64,000 bases of DNA from Gilliamella sp. N-G2 (GTDB taxonomy: Bacteria; Pseudomonadota; Gammaproteobacteria; Enterobacterales; Orbaceae). The position numbers and the translations under genes were made by a program. Under the pieces are notes generated by a model that had not been told where the DNA came from, made no database searches, and was given only the letters and a program-made list of their open reading frames with translations. The DNA lies in NCBI RefSeq assembly GCF_002142215.1, contig NZ_NAST01000012.1:1-64000 (forward strand). The letters are read 5' to 3'. Position 1 is the stretch's first letter; every line of letters begins with the position of its first letter. Of the stretch, positions 50,685 through 60,505 are shown piece after piece.

Positions 50685-51590
50685 TTATTTGCGTTCTTGG
50701 TGTTGTGACAATATGCGTTGTGCGTACCGAATCAATGTTTCGGAAATATTTTGCATCACGCTACTTTCAGGCGCAAAACGATGCCAATAAAGCATTCGTC
50801 TTTGGAATAAACCTTCGGTTAAATTAACCAATTCACCATTTTTTAACTCTTGCTCGACTTGTAGCATCGGAATCATACAGCAAGCAGAACCTTGTTTAGC
50901 TAATTGAACAAAAGCTTCAGATGAACTGGTTATATGGCAAATCACACTACCAGGAGTAAGATTAAAGTTCTCTTGCAAGAAAGCTTGATGCATGTCATCC
51001 AAATGGTCAAATGCTACCGCTGGAGCTTTTAACAGCGATGAACGGGTTACGCCATTAGGGAAGTATTTTTTGGCAAATTCCGGAGAAGCAACAAAAATAT
51101 AGTCCAATGCACCCAATAAATCCGATAAACAACCTGGTAATGGATTAGGTTGAATACTAATAGCCGCAACCACCGTTCCTAAACGCAGTAGTTCTAAAGT
51201 ATGCTCTTCATCTTTAACTTGAATATCAAAACGTAAAATATTTTTATCTAATACCGGTTTTAGAGCAGGTAAAAACCATGTCGCTAAAGAGTCTGCATTA
51301 ATGGCGATGGATAATGATAGTGGTGTCGTATTTTGTTCATTGTCGCCTAACCATTGTTGTTCCAACAATTCTACTTGATGCAATAATCCTAAAAGATGCT
51401 CCCCTTGTTTAGTTGCTTTTGGGGGAATCGTTCTAACTAAGAGTTGCTGACCAAAAAAGCTTTCCAATTGCTTAATACGTTGCGAAACCGCTGGTTGTGT
51501 TATACACAATTTATCGGCTGCTCGTTCAAATCCTCGTTCTTTTATCACTGCATCTAATGCTTGTAATGCTCTATAATCTGGACGCTTCAT
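50685..51590 (-). CDS. argP: LysR-type regulator ArgP
   Basis: ArgP controls arginine export and lysine-linked genes according to the Arg/Lys level. The 301 residues (E. coli: 297) start with the helix-turn-helix [20 protein letters not shown] followed by [14 protein letters not shown], which is nearly the E. coli ArgP wording, and a periplasmic-binding effector domain. It is divergent from rpiA, as in E. coli, where argP and rpiA neighbour serA. AAAGAGA precedes the ATG. Confidence 0.93.
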   Translation of the reverse strand: MKRPDYRALQALDAVIKERGFERAADKLCITQPAVSQRIKQLESFFGQQLLVRTIPPKATKQGEHLLGLLHQVELLEQQWLGDNEQNTTPLSLSIAINADSLATWFLPALKPVLDKNILRFDIQVKDEEHTLELLRLGTVVAAISIQPNPLPGCLSDLLGALDYIFVASPEFAKKYFPNGVTRSSLLKAPAVAFDHLDDMHQAFLQENFNLTPGSVICHITSSSEAFVQLAKQGSACCMIPMLQVEQELKNGELVNLTEGLFQRRMLYWHRFAPESSVMQNISETLIRYAQRILSQHQERK

Positions 51591-51798
51591 AATCTCTTTA
51601 CTAATGACTTAATCTACGCTTGGTCATTCAAGCTACTTTAATTTTGCAAAAAAATTCAAATCGTTTTAAAACTTTATAGATTTTCTAAAATTACTAATGA
51701 TTTTTGCTTTCTAATTGTTTACTATGCCATATCTTAAATAATTTTGCTTTTAAAATTTTATTTTTTTTATCGAAATTGGATTTACACACGGTGATATC

Positions 51799-52461
51799 AT
51801 GACACAAGATGAACTAAAAAAAGCAGTAGGTTGGTCTGCGCTAAAATTTGTTAAACCTGATTCATTAGTCGGCGTAGGCACAGGATCTACCGCAGCACAC
51901 TTCATTGATGCCTTAGCTACAATGAAAGATCAGATAAAAGGAACTGTCTCTAGTTCAGAAGCCTCAACCCAAAAATTGAAAAGCTATGGCATACCAGTAT
52001 TAGACTGCAATCAAGTAGATAGCTTGGATATTTATGTCGATGGCGCCGACGAAATTAACCATCATATGCAAATGATTAAGGGCGGAGGTGCAGCATTAAC
52101 CAGAGAAAAAATTGTATCGGCTCTGGCAAAACAGTTTATCTGTATCGTTGATGAATCCAAAATGGTAAATGTGCTCGGCAAATTCCCACTACCTGTAGAA
52201 GTGATTCCAATGGCGCGCTCTTATGTTGCTCGTGAATTATTCAAACTTGGTGGCAAACCTATCTATCGGCAAGGTGTGGTTACCGACAATGGTAATGTCA
52301 TTTTAGATGTTCATGACCTTATCATTGCTAAACCAATGGAATTAGAAGATCGAATTAATAGTATACCCGGTGTGGTCACAGTGGGATTATTTGCCAATAA
52401 AGGAGCGGATATCGCCTTAGTCGGTACCAGTTCTGGCGTAAAAGAAGTAACAAAAAAATAG
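51799..52461 (+). CDS. rpiA: Ribose-5-phosphate isomerase A
   Basis: RpiA interconverts ribose-5-phosphate and ribulose-5-phosphate. The 220 residues (E. coli: 219) contain [16 protein letters not shown], the catalytic [25 protein letters not shown] and the C-terminal [16 protein letters not shown]. It lies 60 bases before serA in the conserved argP-rpiA-serA neighbourhood. The upstream 208 bases are AT-rich and hold only the divergent promoters. Confidence 0.98.
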   Translation: MTQDELKKAVGWSALKFVKPDSLVGVGTGSTAAHFIDALATMKDQIKGTVSSSEASTQKLKSYGIPVLDCNQVDSLDIYVDGADEINHHMQMIKGGGAALTREKIVSALAKQFICIVDESKMVNVLGKFPLPVEVIPMARSYVARELFKLGGKPIYRQGVVTDNGNVILDVHDLIIAKPMELEDRINSIPGVVTVGLFANKGADIALVGTSSGVKEVTKK

Positions 52462-52521
52462 ATTGCAGTTTTAATTTTGCATCATAAATTGATTTAAATA
52501 TTAAAAAATAGAGAGGAAGAG

Positions 52522-53763
52522 ATGGTTGTTCAAGCGTTAACTAAAGATGAAAATAAGTTTCTATTACTTGAAGGTGTTCACCCTAGTGCGATTGAAACAC
52601 TTAAATCGGCAGGCTTTAACAACATCGAATATCATAAAGGTGCACTATCGCGATCCGAACTCGAAGCGGCATTAAAAGATGCTAGATTTATTGGTATTCG
52701 TTCAAGAACACATTTGACCAAAGATATCATTGATGCCGCTCCAAAACTAGCGGGAATTGGCTGTTTCTGTATTGGTACTAATCAAGTTGAACTTGATGCA
52801 GCGACAGTTAAAGGAATTCCTGTATTCAATGCACCATTTTCCAATACTCGTTCTGTTGCTGAACTAGTGTTAGCCGAAGCCATCTTATTACTTCGTCGTG
52901 TGCCAGAAGCTAATGCCAAAGCTCACCAAGGTAAGTGGAACAAATTAGCTACAGGCTCTCATGAAGCACGAGGCAAAAATTTAGGTATCATTGGTTATGG
53001 GCATATTGGTAGTCAATTAAGTGTATTGGCTGAATCATTAGGCATGAATGTTTATTTTTATGATATCGAAACCAAATTACCTTTAGGTAATGCTAAACAA
53101 ATTTCAACTATGAAAGAATTACTTGCTATGAGTGATATTGTCAGCATGCATGTTCCTGAAAATTCAACCACCATAAAGATGATTGGTAAATCAGAAATCG
53201 ACATGATGAAATCAGGTTCAATATTGATAAATGCCTCTCGCGGTAGTGTGATTGATATCGAGGCCTTAACTCAAGCACTAGAAAACAATAAACTTAGTGG
53301 TGCAGCAATTGATGTTTTCCCTAGTGAACCGGCAACCAATAGTGACCCATTCGAATCACCACTGTGTAAATTCGATAATGTGATTATTACTCCACATATT
53401 GGTGGTTCAACTAGTGAAGCCCAAGAAAACATTGGTATTGAAGTTGCAACTAAATTAGCAAAATATTCAGACACAGGGGCAACCCTTTCGGCGGTTAATT
53501 TTCCGGAAGCATCCTTACCGATTCCGGCGAAAGGCTCTAGTCGCTTTATCAATATTCACCACAATCAACCCGGCGTATTGACGGCAATAAATACACTATT
53601 TGCGGAACAAGGTTTAAATATTTCAGCTCAGTATTTACAAACTGATGCTAAAATTGGTTATGTAGTTATTGATATTGATAGAGTAGAACAAAATAAAGCG
53701 GAAGAGTTACTGGTGAAATTAAAAAATGTAGACGGTACAATTCGAGCAAGATTGTTGTTTTAG
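52522..53763 (+). CDS. serA: D-3-phosphoglycerate dehydrogenase
   Basis: SerA starts serine synthesis by oxidising 3-phosphoglycerate to phosphohydroxypyruvate. The 413 residues (E. coli: 410) have the D-isomer-specific dehydrogenase core with the NAD site LGIIGYGHIGSQLSVLAESLG, catalytic histidine region ITPHIGGSTSEAQENIG, and a C-terminal ACT domain (INIHHNQPGVLTAINTLFAEQGLNISAQY) that binds serine for feedback inhibition. AGAGGAAG precedes the ATG. Confidence 0.98.
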   Translation: MVVQALTKDENKFLLLEGVHPSAIETLKSAGFNNIEYHKGALSRSELEAALKDARFIGIRSRTHLTKDIIDAAPKLAGIGCFCIGTNQVELDAATVKGIPVFNAPFSNTRSVAELVLAEAILLLRRVPEANAKAHQGKWNKLATGSHEARGKNLGIIGYGHIGSQLSVLAESLGMNVYFYDIETKLPLGNAKQISTMKELLAMSDIVSMHVPENSTTIKMIGKSEIDMMKSGSILINASRGSVIDIEALTQALENNKLSGAAIDVFPSEPATNSDPFESPLCKFDNVIITPHIGGSTSEAQENIGIEVATKLAKYSDTGATLSAVNFPEASLPIPAKGSSRFINIHHNQPGVLTAINTLFAEQGLNISAQYLQTDAKIGYVVIDIDRVEQNKAEELLVKLKNVDGTIRARLLF

Positions 53764-53772
53764 TTTAACCTA

Positions 53773-53808
53773 ATACGTTCGGACGATTATAATAACTTCC
53801 GAGCGTAT
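53773..53808 (+). terminator. Hairpin after serA
   Basis: ATACGTTCGGA region (53773-53783) pairs with TCCGAGCGTAT (53798-53808) with one T-G wobble. A second, weaker ACGTT...AACGT stem follows at about 53815-53840 and ends in TTTT. Together they likely end serA transcripts; the remaining sequence to 53965 shows no gene. Confidence 0.5.
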
Positions 53809-53965
53809 AATAATACGTTCAGAAATTATTCAAACGTTTTAAAGGGTTTGTTAATATCAAAACAATTTTATAATATTACTATAATTTATGATAAAGTATC
53901 TAACTTATGGCCAATTTTGAGTATAAAAAAATACATCCCTCAACTTTTTTAGATTTTAAAAATAC

Positions 53966-54745
53966 CTACTTATCTAATGGTTTTACTTTTATTACTTTGA
54001 TACCTTTTTCAATTAATGCATCATAATATTTATCATCTAATTTATCGTCTGTGATAATGGTATTAACTGATTCTATATCACAAACCACATTCGGGCTACG
54101 TCGTCCAAATTTGGTTGAATCAACCAGTAAAATTAATTTGGCGGCGGCTTTACTCATTGCCACACTCCCATGATAACTTTCATTGAATGTGGTAACACCA
54201 CCAATAACATCAACACCATCAGCCCCCATAAATAATTTATCAAAAGTATAAGATTCAAAAGCTGCAATTGCTGATGCATGATTACTATGAAACGAGGCTG
54301 ATTTACGTCGAAAAGTACCACCGGTTAAAATGATAGTTTGATCGTTATCATTTGCCACGAGTTCATTAACCATATGTAAACTATTTGTCATAATAGTTAA
54401 ATTATTAAATTGAGCTAGCATGGGAATCATCTGGGCAACAGTACTGCCAGCATCGAAAATAATCGAATCACCTTCATGAATCAATTTAGCGGCCTCTTGT
54501 GCAATCGCTTTTTTAGAAGCGGTATTTATGTAGGTTTTATGGTCTATAGCTCTGTCACCGATTTCTCGATTCAACATTGCTCCACCATAAGTTCGTAAAA
54601 CTAAACCGCCCTCATTAAGTTGAGTTAGATCTTTCCTTATAGTGGTTCCAGTAGTCCGAAAATGTGCGACTAATTCATCAACACTAACTTGTCCATGAGT
54701 TTGTAGATATTCTAAAATTGCAGTTTGTCGTTGTTTAACTTTCAT
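53966..54745 (-). CDS. srlR: Glucitol operon repressor (DeoR family)
   Basis: SrlR represses the sorbitol operon. The 259 residues (E. coli: 257) start with a DeoR-type helix-turn-helix, [21 protein letters not shown] then [12 protein letters not shown], and the effector domain follows E. coli SrlR closely ([42 protein letters not shown]). It is the last gene of the minus-strand srl unit, 100 bases after gutM. A 33-bp inverted repeat upstream of srlA is a candidate for its operator. Confidence 0.94.
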   Translation of the reverse strand: MKVKQRQTAILEYLQTHGQVSVDELVAHFRTTGTTIRKDLTQLNEGGLVLRTYGGAMLNREIGDRAIDHKTYINTASKKAIAQEAAKLIHEGDSIIFDAGSTVAQMIPMLAQFNNLTIMTNSLHMVNELVANDNDQTIILTGGTFRRKSASFHSNHASAIAAFESYTFDKLFMGADGVDVIGGVTTFNESYHGSVAMSKAAAKLILLVDSTKFGRRSPNVVCDIESVNTIITDDKLDDKYYDALIEKGIKVIKVKPLDK

Positions 54746-54845
54746 TCCGAGATTCCATTATTTTCATAGTAAATAAGATCATTTACATTGCAAGATAGTA
54801 TAATTCAATATAAAAGAAAATACTTTTCAAAATAAAAGTTGATTA

Positions 54846-55211
54846 CTATTTACTCGCAGTTAGTGCTACCGATAACGCACTTTGCGATGCTGGATCGTTG
54901 GGAAATATCGTTTCAGGTATAATTTCTTTAGCATTAAAACCTTGTAATTGAAGGATAGGTTTAGGTAATGCAAATACTGTAATACCTTTCATTCTTACCG
55001 AATCAATTACATTCTGGTTTTCATCCAAAGAAATAGCAATTAAAACTCTTGGCTTAAACCATTTGGTTTGGCTACGTCCAACACCTAAATATCGCCCCTT
55101 TTTCATTGCTAAAAAGGCTAAGTTAAATCGGCGAATTTGCAACCAACTAAAAACGATTTGAACACACCATGCTATAAGAGCAAAAATAATTAAAGCTGTC
55201 GTCATATTCAT
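54846..55211 (-). CDS. gutM: Glucitol operon activator GutM
   Basis: GutM activates glucitol operon transcription in E. coli. The 121-residue product (E. coli: 119) has a hydrophobic N-terminal helix (TALIIFALIAWCVQIVFSWL) and follows GutM in RRFNLAF, GRYLGVGRSQTKWFKPRVLIAI and IFPNDPASQSALSVAL. I chose the ATG at 55211, which has GGAG at six bases; one four codons further upstream has no ribosome site. How a protein with a membrane-like helix activates transcription is not resolved. Confidence 0.92.
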   Translation of the reverse strand: MNMTTALIIFALIAWCVQIVFSWLQIRRFNLAFLAMKKGRYLGVGRSQTKWFKPRVLIAISLDENQNVIDSVRMKGITVFALPKPILQLQGFNAKEIIPETIFPNDPASQSALSVALTASK

Positions 55212-55286
55212 GGTTGTCTCCATTGATCATTAATGCTAAATAAAGAATGCGAAAGTGTTAATTAACACTACCGCATTTTATTTTAA

Positions 55287-56066
55287 TTAGAACATTACTT
55301 GTCCACCAGTAATATTAATTGATTGCCCTGTGCAATAAGATGCTTTATCACTTGCATAAAATAGTAATACATTAAGCACATCTTGATAATCACAACCACG
55401 TTTAAGAGGCACTTTATCAATATAAACTTGCTCAACTTCACTTTCTGGAATACCTAATTTTTTAGCGTATTGAGGAATTAAGGATTGGAACATTGGCGAT
55501 TTTAATAAATTACCTAGCATTAATGAATTTACGGTAATACCATAATCAGCAAGATCAAGAGCCAATGATTGAGTTAAACCTACGCCACCAAATTTAGCTG
55601 CACTATAACCAGAATTATGTTTACTACCTACTTTACCAGATTTTGAATTTATTTGAATAATTCGACCAGCTATTTTATGTTTTAGCATTAATTTAGCAAA
55701 CTCACGGGCACATAAAAAATAACCAGTAAGATTAACATTCACAGATAATTGGAAATCGCTTAAGGTAAAGTTTGTAATAGGAGCAGCTTTAGCAACTCCC
55801 GCACTATAAACCATTAAATCAGCACGATTAAATGTACTATCAACGTTTTGAGCAAGTTTGATCACACTCGCTTCATTTGTTGCATCAACACCAAACCCTT
55901 TAGCCGTACCATTTCCATGTTTTTGATTGATAGCTTCTGCCACTTTATTTGCATTATCAATATTTAGATCAGCAACTACTACTCGATAACCAGCATCAGC
56001 AATACCTTTACATAAAAACTCACCTAAAGTTTGACCTCCACCTACAATAACTGCAACTTTTTTCAT
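55287..56066 (-). CDS. srlD: Sorbitol-6-phosphate 2-dehydrogenase
   Basis: SrlD oxidises D-glucitol-6-phosphate to fructose-6-phosphate with NAD+. The 259-residue short-chain dehydrogenase has the NAD motif VIVGGGQTLGEFLCKG, and the catalytic set in INSKSGKVGSKHNSGYSAAKFG (Ser, Tyr, Lys). AAGGAG precedes the ATG, 10 bases after srlB. Its substrate is also the product expected from L-sorbose via SorE (63280 onward), so it may serve both sugars. Confidence 0.96.
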   Translation of the reverse strand: MKKVAVIVGGGQTLGEFLCKGIADAGYRVVVADLNIDNANKVAEAINQKHGNGTAKGFGVDATNEASVIKLAQNVDSTFNRADLMVYSAGVAKAAPITNFTLSDFQLSVNVNLTGYFLCAREFAKLMLKHKIAGRIIQINSKSGKVGSKHNSGYSAAKFGGVGLTQSLALDLADYGITVNSLMLGNLLKSPMFQSLIPQYAKKLGIPESEVEQVYIDKVPLKRGCDYQDVLNVLLFYASDKASYCTGQSINITGGQVMF

Positions 56067-56076
56067 TCTTTGCTCC

Positions 56077-56445
56077 TTAATTAGTTAAAATTTTAATTTC
56101 ATCACCTACAAAAAGTTGATTTGGAATATCACCTTTTACATGGATGGTTCCAGGTAATTCTGCTTGATTACTGCCATCGAACTTTAACGTGATATGCCCC
56201 AATTCACGAAAATTAGTATTAGCAACATCACCTACGGATGTAATTTGATAAGCATGTTTGCCAATTTGAAAAACTTGACCTGATTGTATGTCCTGTTTTA
56301 AATCATCATGACTATGTACAAAACAGTAATCAGCTAAGTCTGATGGTGCACCATTTTTAAATAGTATTAGCATGCCATCAGCTAACGCATCTGGAGCAAA
56401 CTGACCAATTTGATTAATTTTTGATTGATAGATAACATTCGACAT
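56077..56445 (-). CDS. srlB: Glucitol PTS EIIA component
   Basis: This 122-residue IIA protein of the glucitol PTS family transfers phosphate from HPr to SrlE. The phosphohistidine lies in the YCFVHSHDDLK segment (H44 or H46). The family pattern FAPDALADGMLILFKNGAP and GHITLKFDG is present. GAAGGT precedes the ATG. It is fourth from the end of the srl operon. Confidence 0.95.
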   Translation of the reverse strand: MSNVIYQSKINQIGQFAPDALADGMLILFKNGAPSDLADYCFVHSHDDLKQDIQSGQVFQIGKHAYQITSVGDVANTNFRELGHITLKFDGSNQAELPGTIHVKGDIPNQLFVGDEIKILTN

Positions 56446-56506
56446 CGTTAACCTTCTCTAATTTTTTAGTTAAGGCGAAAGTCTAAGTTCCGCCATTTGC
56501 TAAAGA

Positions 56507-56523
56507 GGAATGATATTCATTCC
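56507..56523 (-). repeat. Intercistronic hairpin between srlE and srlB
   Basis: GGAATGA (56507-56513) and TCATTCC (56517-56523) form a perfect 7-bp stem around TAT, and GGCG/CGCC at about 56474-56493 can form a second. They lie in the only sizeable gap (96 bases) of the operon, where they could stabilise the srlAE message or lower downstream expression. Confidence 0.5.
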
Positions 56524-56541
56524 AAGACACTTAAATATGAT

Positions 56542-57537
56542 TTATTGATAGATAAATAATGACACAGCCCAAGCAATTAATACGGTTGGTGCTCCAGTTA
56601 AAAATCGACTTACTAAAACTGAAGGAACACCTACACGAACAGTATCTTGTTTCGCTTCCGCAAGTGATAGACCAACAGGGATAAAGTCACATGCAGCTTG
56701 AGCATTTATTGCAAATAATGCTGGTAATGCTAAATGAGGAGGAATATTACCTAACCCAATTTGAACACCAACTAATGTACCAATAACTTGTGCAATGACA
56801 GCACCAGGCCCTAAGAACGGTGAAAGTAATGGGAAAGAACAGATTAGTGCTAATATCACTAAACCAAGTGGATTATCAGCTAAAGGAACTAATCCATGAG
56901 CAATAAAGTCACCTAATCCTGATGCAATTATGATCCCGATCAAGGCAGACACAAAGGCCATGAAAGGTAAAATTGTTTTAAGAACCGTATCAATGGTATC
57001 TCGACCAGCTTGGAAGAAAACTGCTACACCAGATCCCATACCGATACCAATTTTGGCTAATAAGCCATCACTTTGTTCAGTGATTTTTTTGCTACTATCA
57101 TAATCTTTAAATTCTGATACCTTAGCATTTTGTTGAGGATTTACAGCTTCACTTACAACCTCGCCTTCTTTTTCAATCAATTTGATATTATTTGATTTGA
57201 CCGCTGAAACATAAATATCTTCAACAATATATTGAGCAAGTGGTCCTGATTTACCCGTTGCATGGATATTGATAGTTGGAATTCGATTTTTGGGATAAAT
57301 ACCACAACGAAGTGTTCCGCCACAGTCAATCACTGCGACACCAATTTCCTCTTTGGGTGGTTCTCCTTCTTTAAAACCGTCAATTGCCTCCCAACCAGTT
57401 AATTTAACTAAGGTATCTACTATTGCGGGTCTAGTACCTGCCGCAATATAAACAATTTTTTTACCTGCAACAATTGGAAGTTCTAATGGTCCGCCCCAAC
57501 CTGCTTCACCTTTTTCAATACGAATATATTTAGCCAT
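56542..57537 (-). CDS. srlE: Glucitol PTS EIIBC component (IIB plus membrane part)
   Basis: SrlE carries the IIB domain (about 1-150), with the likely phosphocysteine in [13 protein letters not shown] (C72 or C78), and a C-terminal membrane part of the sugar channel (about 190-331, some five hydrophobic segments). Length 331, slightly longer than E. coli (319). Together with SrlA it forms the glucitol transporter. AAGGAAAA precedes the ATG. Confidence 0.95.
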   Translation of the reverse strand: MAKYIRIEKGEAGWGGPLELPIVAGKKIVYIAAGTRPAIVDTLVKLTGWEAIDGFKEGEPPKEEIGVAVIDCGGTLRCGIYPKNRIPTINIHATGKSGPLAQYIVEDIYVSAVKSNNIKLIEKEGEVVSEAVNPQQNAKVSEFKDYDSSKKITEQSDGLLAKIGIGMGSGVAVFFQAGRDTIDTVLKTILPFMAFVSALIGIIIASGLGDFIAHGLVPLADNPLGLVILALICSFPLLSPFLGPGAVIAQVIGTLVGVQIGLGNIPPHLALPALFAINAQAACDFIPVGLSLAEAKQDTVRVGVPSVLVSRFLTGAPTVLIAWAVSLFIYQ

Positions 57538-57569
57538 TTTATTTTCCTTATATCGTGATAGATGAATTG

Positions 57570-58118
57570 TTATAAGTGAACTTTTCTATCTAATTTAATT
57601 CCCATTTTTCTTTCGAAAATGGCAGTACAAAAGTCAGTAATCCACCCCCTAAAGAAGTTAGTAACTAAACCGACAAGGAAATAGCTAACAGCTAATGGAC
57701 CTAATGGTAGATTTAAGGTAGTTAACCCAGCAGCAACCCCTAAGTAAACAAAAAGTTCGCCTGGATTTACGTGTGGAAATAAACCATTCATTGAGTGGCA
57801 GCTATAAGAAGATGCTGCATAATAGCTTGGTTTATAAAACTCTGGCATAAATCGACCTAAGCTTAGCGTCATCGGATTACAAAATACAAATGTACCAATT
57901 AAAGGAAGGAATAAATAACGCGAAACTGGGTTACCCGCACAAGCTTGTGCTAAACGTTCAATACGGTCTTGTCCAATAAATTTGATAACCGCATTCATAA
58001 CAACTAATAATGAAATTAATAAAGGTAAAATGGAGGTGACCATCCCGACTAACACTTTACCACCTTCTTGGAATAAACCGATAAACCATTCGGCTCCAAA
58101 TGCAATTGTATCAATCAT
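57570..58118 (-). CDS. srlA: Glucitol PTS EIIC component
   Basis: SrlA is the other membrane part of the glucitol transporter. The 182-residue product starts [17 protein letters not shown] and follows E. coli SrlA (187) almost throughout: [40 protein letters not shown] and [19 protein letters not shown] chose the ATG at 58118, which follows AGGAG; the frame opens nine codons earlier. It is the first gene of srlA-srlE-srlB-srlD-gutM-srlR. Confidence 0.96.
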   Translation of the reverse strand: MIDTIAFGAEWFIGLFQEGGKVLVGMVTSILPLLISLLVVMNAVIKFIGQDRIERLAQACAGNPVSRYLFLPLIGTFVFCNPMTLSLGRFMPEFYKPSYYAASSYSCHSMNGLFPHVNPGELFVYLGVAAGLTTLNLPLGPLAVSYFLVGLVTNFFRGWITDFCTAIFERKMGIKLDRKVHL

Positions 58119-58175
58119 ATTTTCTCCTATTGAGTTAAAATGCAAAAAAATATTAACAATTATGAAATTAAAAAA

Positions 58176-58196
58176 ACTTTAACTAGATCACAATTT
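58176..58196. promoter_or_regulatory. Possible CRP site upstream of srlA
   Basis: TAACTAGATCACAATTT contains one perfect CRP half-site (TAGATCACA) with a poor left half. CRP control of srl is known in E. coli, so a functional site is plausible, but the match is one-sided. Confidence 0.4.
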
Positions 58197-58197
58197 G

Positions 58198-58230
58198 AAA
58201 TATTTTCTTTTAATTTGAAAGAAAATATTT
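58198..58230. promoter_or_regulatory. 33-bp inverted repeat upstream of srlA
   Basis: AAATATTTTCTTT (58198-58210) and AAAGAAAATATTT (58218-58230) are perfect inverted copies of 13 bases separated by TAATTTG. It lies 80 bases before the srlA start, between srlA and dps (divergent). The position suits an operator for SrlR; dps could also be affected. Confidence 0.6.
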
Positions 58231-58385
58231 GAAGCAATGCAAAAATAATTAAATTAACCATTCATAGATTGTTGATATAGCAGTAATAGTTAAAAATAGC
58301 TCATTTTGATTGGACTTTAATAAAGAGTTGGCGTAAGTTGTTATCATGTAGTTATTTTATTTTTCAACTTAAAGGAGAATCTAAT

Positions 58386-58928
58386 ATGACTAAAACAAAA
58401 AATACAGCTTCTGCAAAAAAACTACAACAATCAGCTATTTTATTCCCAACTGATTTAGGTGAAAAGGCATCAAAAGATATTTCTGGTGCGATGAATTCTG
58501 TATTGGCCGATGTTTTCGCTTTATATTTAAAAACTAAGAACTTTCATTGGCATGTAAGTGGCCCTCATTTTCGTGACTATCATTTAATGTTAGATGAACA
58601 TGGTGATGAATTATTTGCAATGACCGATCCAATTGCCGAACGTGTACGTAAATTAGGTGGTACAACTCTACGTTCTATTGGTCATATTTCAAAGTTACAA
58701 AGTATTTCTGACAATGATGCTGATTTTGTTGAGCCATCAGATATGATAGCGGAACTATGCCAAGATAATATTAAACTAACCACTCGTATGCGTGTAGCTC
58801 ATGATATTTGTGATAAATATAATGACTCAGCAACGGCAAGTTTAATTGAAGAATGGATAGACCAAACGGAAAAACGCGCTTGGTTCTTATTCGAAACAAG
58901 CCGAAAATTAGACTCTTCAGGTCACTAA
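58386..58928 (+). CDS. dps: Dps-family ferritin-like DNA protection protein
   Basis: Dps forms a dodecamer that oxidises and stores iron and protects DNA in starvation and oxidative stress. The 180-residue product has a lysine-rich flexible N-terminus (MTKTKNTASAKKLQQ) and the ferroxidase ligands in KNFHWHVSGPHFRDYHLMLDEHGDELF, shared across a dimer interface. AAAGGAG precedes the ATG at 58386. It is followed by a strong terminator and is transcribed alone. Confidence 0.9.
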   Translation: MTKTKNTASAKKLQQSAILFPTDLGEKASKDISGAMNSVLADVFALYLKTKNFHWHVSGPHFRDYHLMLDEHGDELFAMTDPIAERVRKLGGTTLRSIGHISKLQSISDNDADFVEPSDMIAELCQDNIKLTTRMRVAHDICDKYNDSATASLIEEWIDQTEKRAWFLFETSRKLDSSGH

Positions 58929-58960
58929 AAGTTTTGTGATAATAATTGATCATTTTAACT

Positions 58961-58984
58961 AAGAGACACATTTTTGTGTCTCTT
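58961..58984 (+). terminator. Terminator of dps
   Basis: AAGAGACACA (58961-58970) and TGTGTCTCTT (58975-58984) form a perfect 10-bp stem with loop TTTT, followed by T-rich sequence. Confidence 0.9.
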
Positions 58985-59010
58985 TCTCTTCTCATTATGG
59001 AGAATTACAA

Positions 59011-59559
59011 ATGAGTAAAAAAATTACCGTACTTGTTGGTAGTTTACGCAAGGATTCCTACAATTTAAAAGTGGCCAAAGTGTTTCAACAGATTGCACCA
59101 GCATCACTCTCACTCAATATTATTGAAATTGGTGATTTACCTTTTTATAACGAAGATATTGATATTGATACGCCACCACCATCTTATAATCGCTTTCGCC
59201 AAGCTATTGCTAGTTGTGAAGGTGTGATTTTTGTTACGCCGGAATATAATCGTGGATTACCGGCTGTTATTAAAAATGCACTTGACGTAGGTTCGCGTCC
59301 TTATGGTAAAAGTGTTTGGTCAAAAAAACCAGCGGCTGTAGTTTCAGTATCACAAGGAGCTATTGGTGGTTTCGGTGCCAATCACCAGTTACGACAATCA
59401 TTGGTTTTTCTTGATATGCCAACTTTACAACAACCGGAAGCTTATGTCGGTAATATCACTGCCGCTTTTGATGAACATGGTAATATTAATGAAAAAACTC
59501 AGTCATTTCTTGCATTAATTATTGATAGTTATGCTAAATGGGTTGAAAAGCTAAGTTAA
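59011..59559 (+). CDS. NAD(P)H-dependent FMN/quinone reductase
   Basis: This 182-residue flavoprotein belongs to the NADPH-dependent FMN reductase group (ChrR/YieF type), which makes two-electron reductions of quinones and other acceptors and so limits oxidative stress. Seen: VLVGSLRKDSYNLKVAKV (FMN phosphate site), FVTPEYNRGLPAVIKNALDV (family signature) and VSVSQGAIGGFGA. ATGGAG precedes the ATG. Its place after dps fits a stress role, but the two are separated by a terminator. Confidence 0.9.
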   Translation: MSKKITVLVGSLRKDSYNLKVAKVFQQIAPASLSLNIIEIGDLPFYNEDIDIDTPPPSYNRFRQAIASCEGVIFVTPEYNRGLPAVIKNALDVGSRPYGKSVWSKKPAAVVSVSQGAIGGFGANHQLRQSLVFLDMPTLQQPEAYVGNITAAFDEHGNINEKTQSFLALIIDSYAKWVEKLS

Positions 59560-59570
59560 TAGATTTATTT

Positions 59571-59607
59571 TAATATCCACAACCAATATAATTGATTGTG
59601 GATATTA
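59571..59607 (+). terminator. Hairpin after the FMN reductase gene
   Basis: TAATATCCACAA (59571-59582) and TTGTGGATATTA (59596-59607) form a perfect 12-bp stem, and CAAT/ATTG extend it inside the loop. A/T-rich sequence follows without a clean T-run. Confidence 0.65.
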
Positions 59608-59627
59608 TTAAATTTATTTAAAAGAAC

Positions 59628-60299
59628 ATGCCGAACTTCTATCCTTCTAATGAACAAGATTTGTTAAATCGTGCCAAATTAGCTGCTGGTTATAACTTTG
59701 CTGAGATAGCTCAATTTGTCAATATTCCTATTCCTGCTAACCTTAACAAACAAAAAGGCTGGGTAGGCAATCTTATTGAAACTTATCTAGGTGCGAATGC
59801 AGGTAGCAAAGCAGAGCGCGATTTTGCCGATTTAGGTATCGAATTAAAAACTATTCCAATCAATAAACGAGGTAAACCATTAGAAACAACCTTTGTTAGT
59901 GTTATTCCCTTAATGGAAAATCATGGTGTAATTTGGGAAACCAGTCATGTTAAATACAAACTCAGCAAAGTGCTTTGGATCCCAATTGAAGGGGAAAGAA
60001 GTATTCCTTTAGCCGAAAGAAAGGTTGGACACCCCATACTGTGGACACCAACTTTTAAACAAGAACAACAACTTAGACAAGATTGGCAAGAATTGATGGA
60101 TATGATTGCGCTTGGTCAAGTTGAAAAGATTACAGCACGCTATGGTACGTATTTACAAATCCGACCTAAAGCAGCCAATGGAAAAGCATTAACTGAAGCG
60201 ATTGGTGAAAATGGTGAGATTATTTTAACTCGTCCAAGGGGATTTTACCTTAAAAAGTCATTTACATTACAGATTCTACAAAATTCCAATTTTAATTAA
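59628..60299 (+). CDS. mutH: DNA mismatch repair endonuclease MutH
   Basis: MutH nicks the unmethylated strand at hemimethylated GATC, directed by MutS and MutL. The 223 residues (E. coli: 229) show the catalytic D-(X)6-E-X-K set as D65, E72 and K74 in [13 protein letters not shown], and [12 protein letters not shown] after it. Its presence implies Dam methylation in this organism. No clear ribosome site precedes the ATG at 59628. It is a single gene. Confidence 0.96.
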   Translation: MPNFYPSNEQDLLNRAKLAAGYNFAEIAQFVNIPIPANLNKQKGWVGNLIETYLGANAGSKAERDFADLGIELKTIPINKRGKPLETTFVSVIPLMENHGVIWETSHVKYKLSKVLWIPIEGERSIPLAERKVGHPILWTPTFKQEQQLRQDWQELMDMIALGQVEKITARYGTYLQIRPKAANGKALTEAIGENGEIILTRPRGFYLKKSFTLQILQNSNFN

Positions 60300-60403
60300 G
60301 AATAAATAACCATCACACCTTAATTTTTTTAGCCTTACAAAATACTCCTTTTTTCGTTAAAAAAAAACCTTTTCTTTTATTTTGCAAGAATAATCAAATC
60401 TAT

Positions 60404-60494
60404 GTCACATTTTTTCACATTGGTGATTTACTTTGAGTATTTGTGAATATAAATTTATTTTAAACATTTGTGAAGCAATAAGAGAATTTGTGAA
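60404..60494. promoter_or_regulatory. Array of TTTGTGAA motifs upstream of the sorbose operon
   Basis: TTTGTGAA occurs exactly at 60440-60447, 60467-60474 and 60487-60494 (spacings 27 and 20 bases). Opposite-strand forms TTCACATT (60414-60421) and GTCACAT (60404-60410) lie before them. The last copy ends 11 bases before sorF's ATG and touches its ribosome site. They contain the TGTGA core of CRP half-sites and may be CRP and/or SorC-type regulator sites. The 206-base gap contains no gene. Confidence 0.55.
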
Positions 60495-60505
60495 AGAGGT
60501 ATTAT

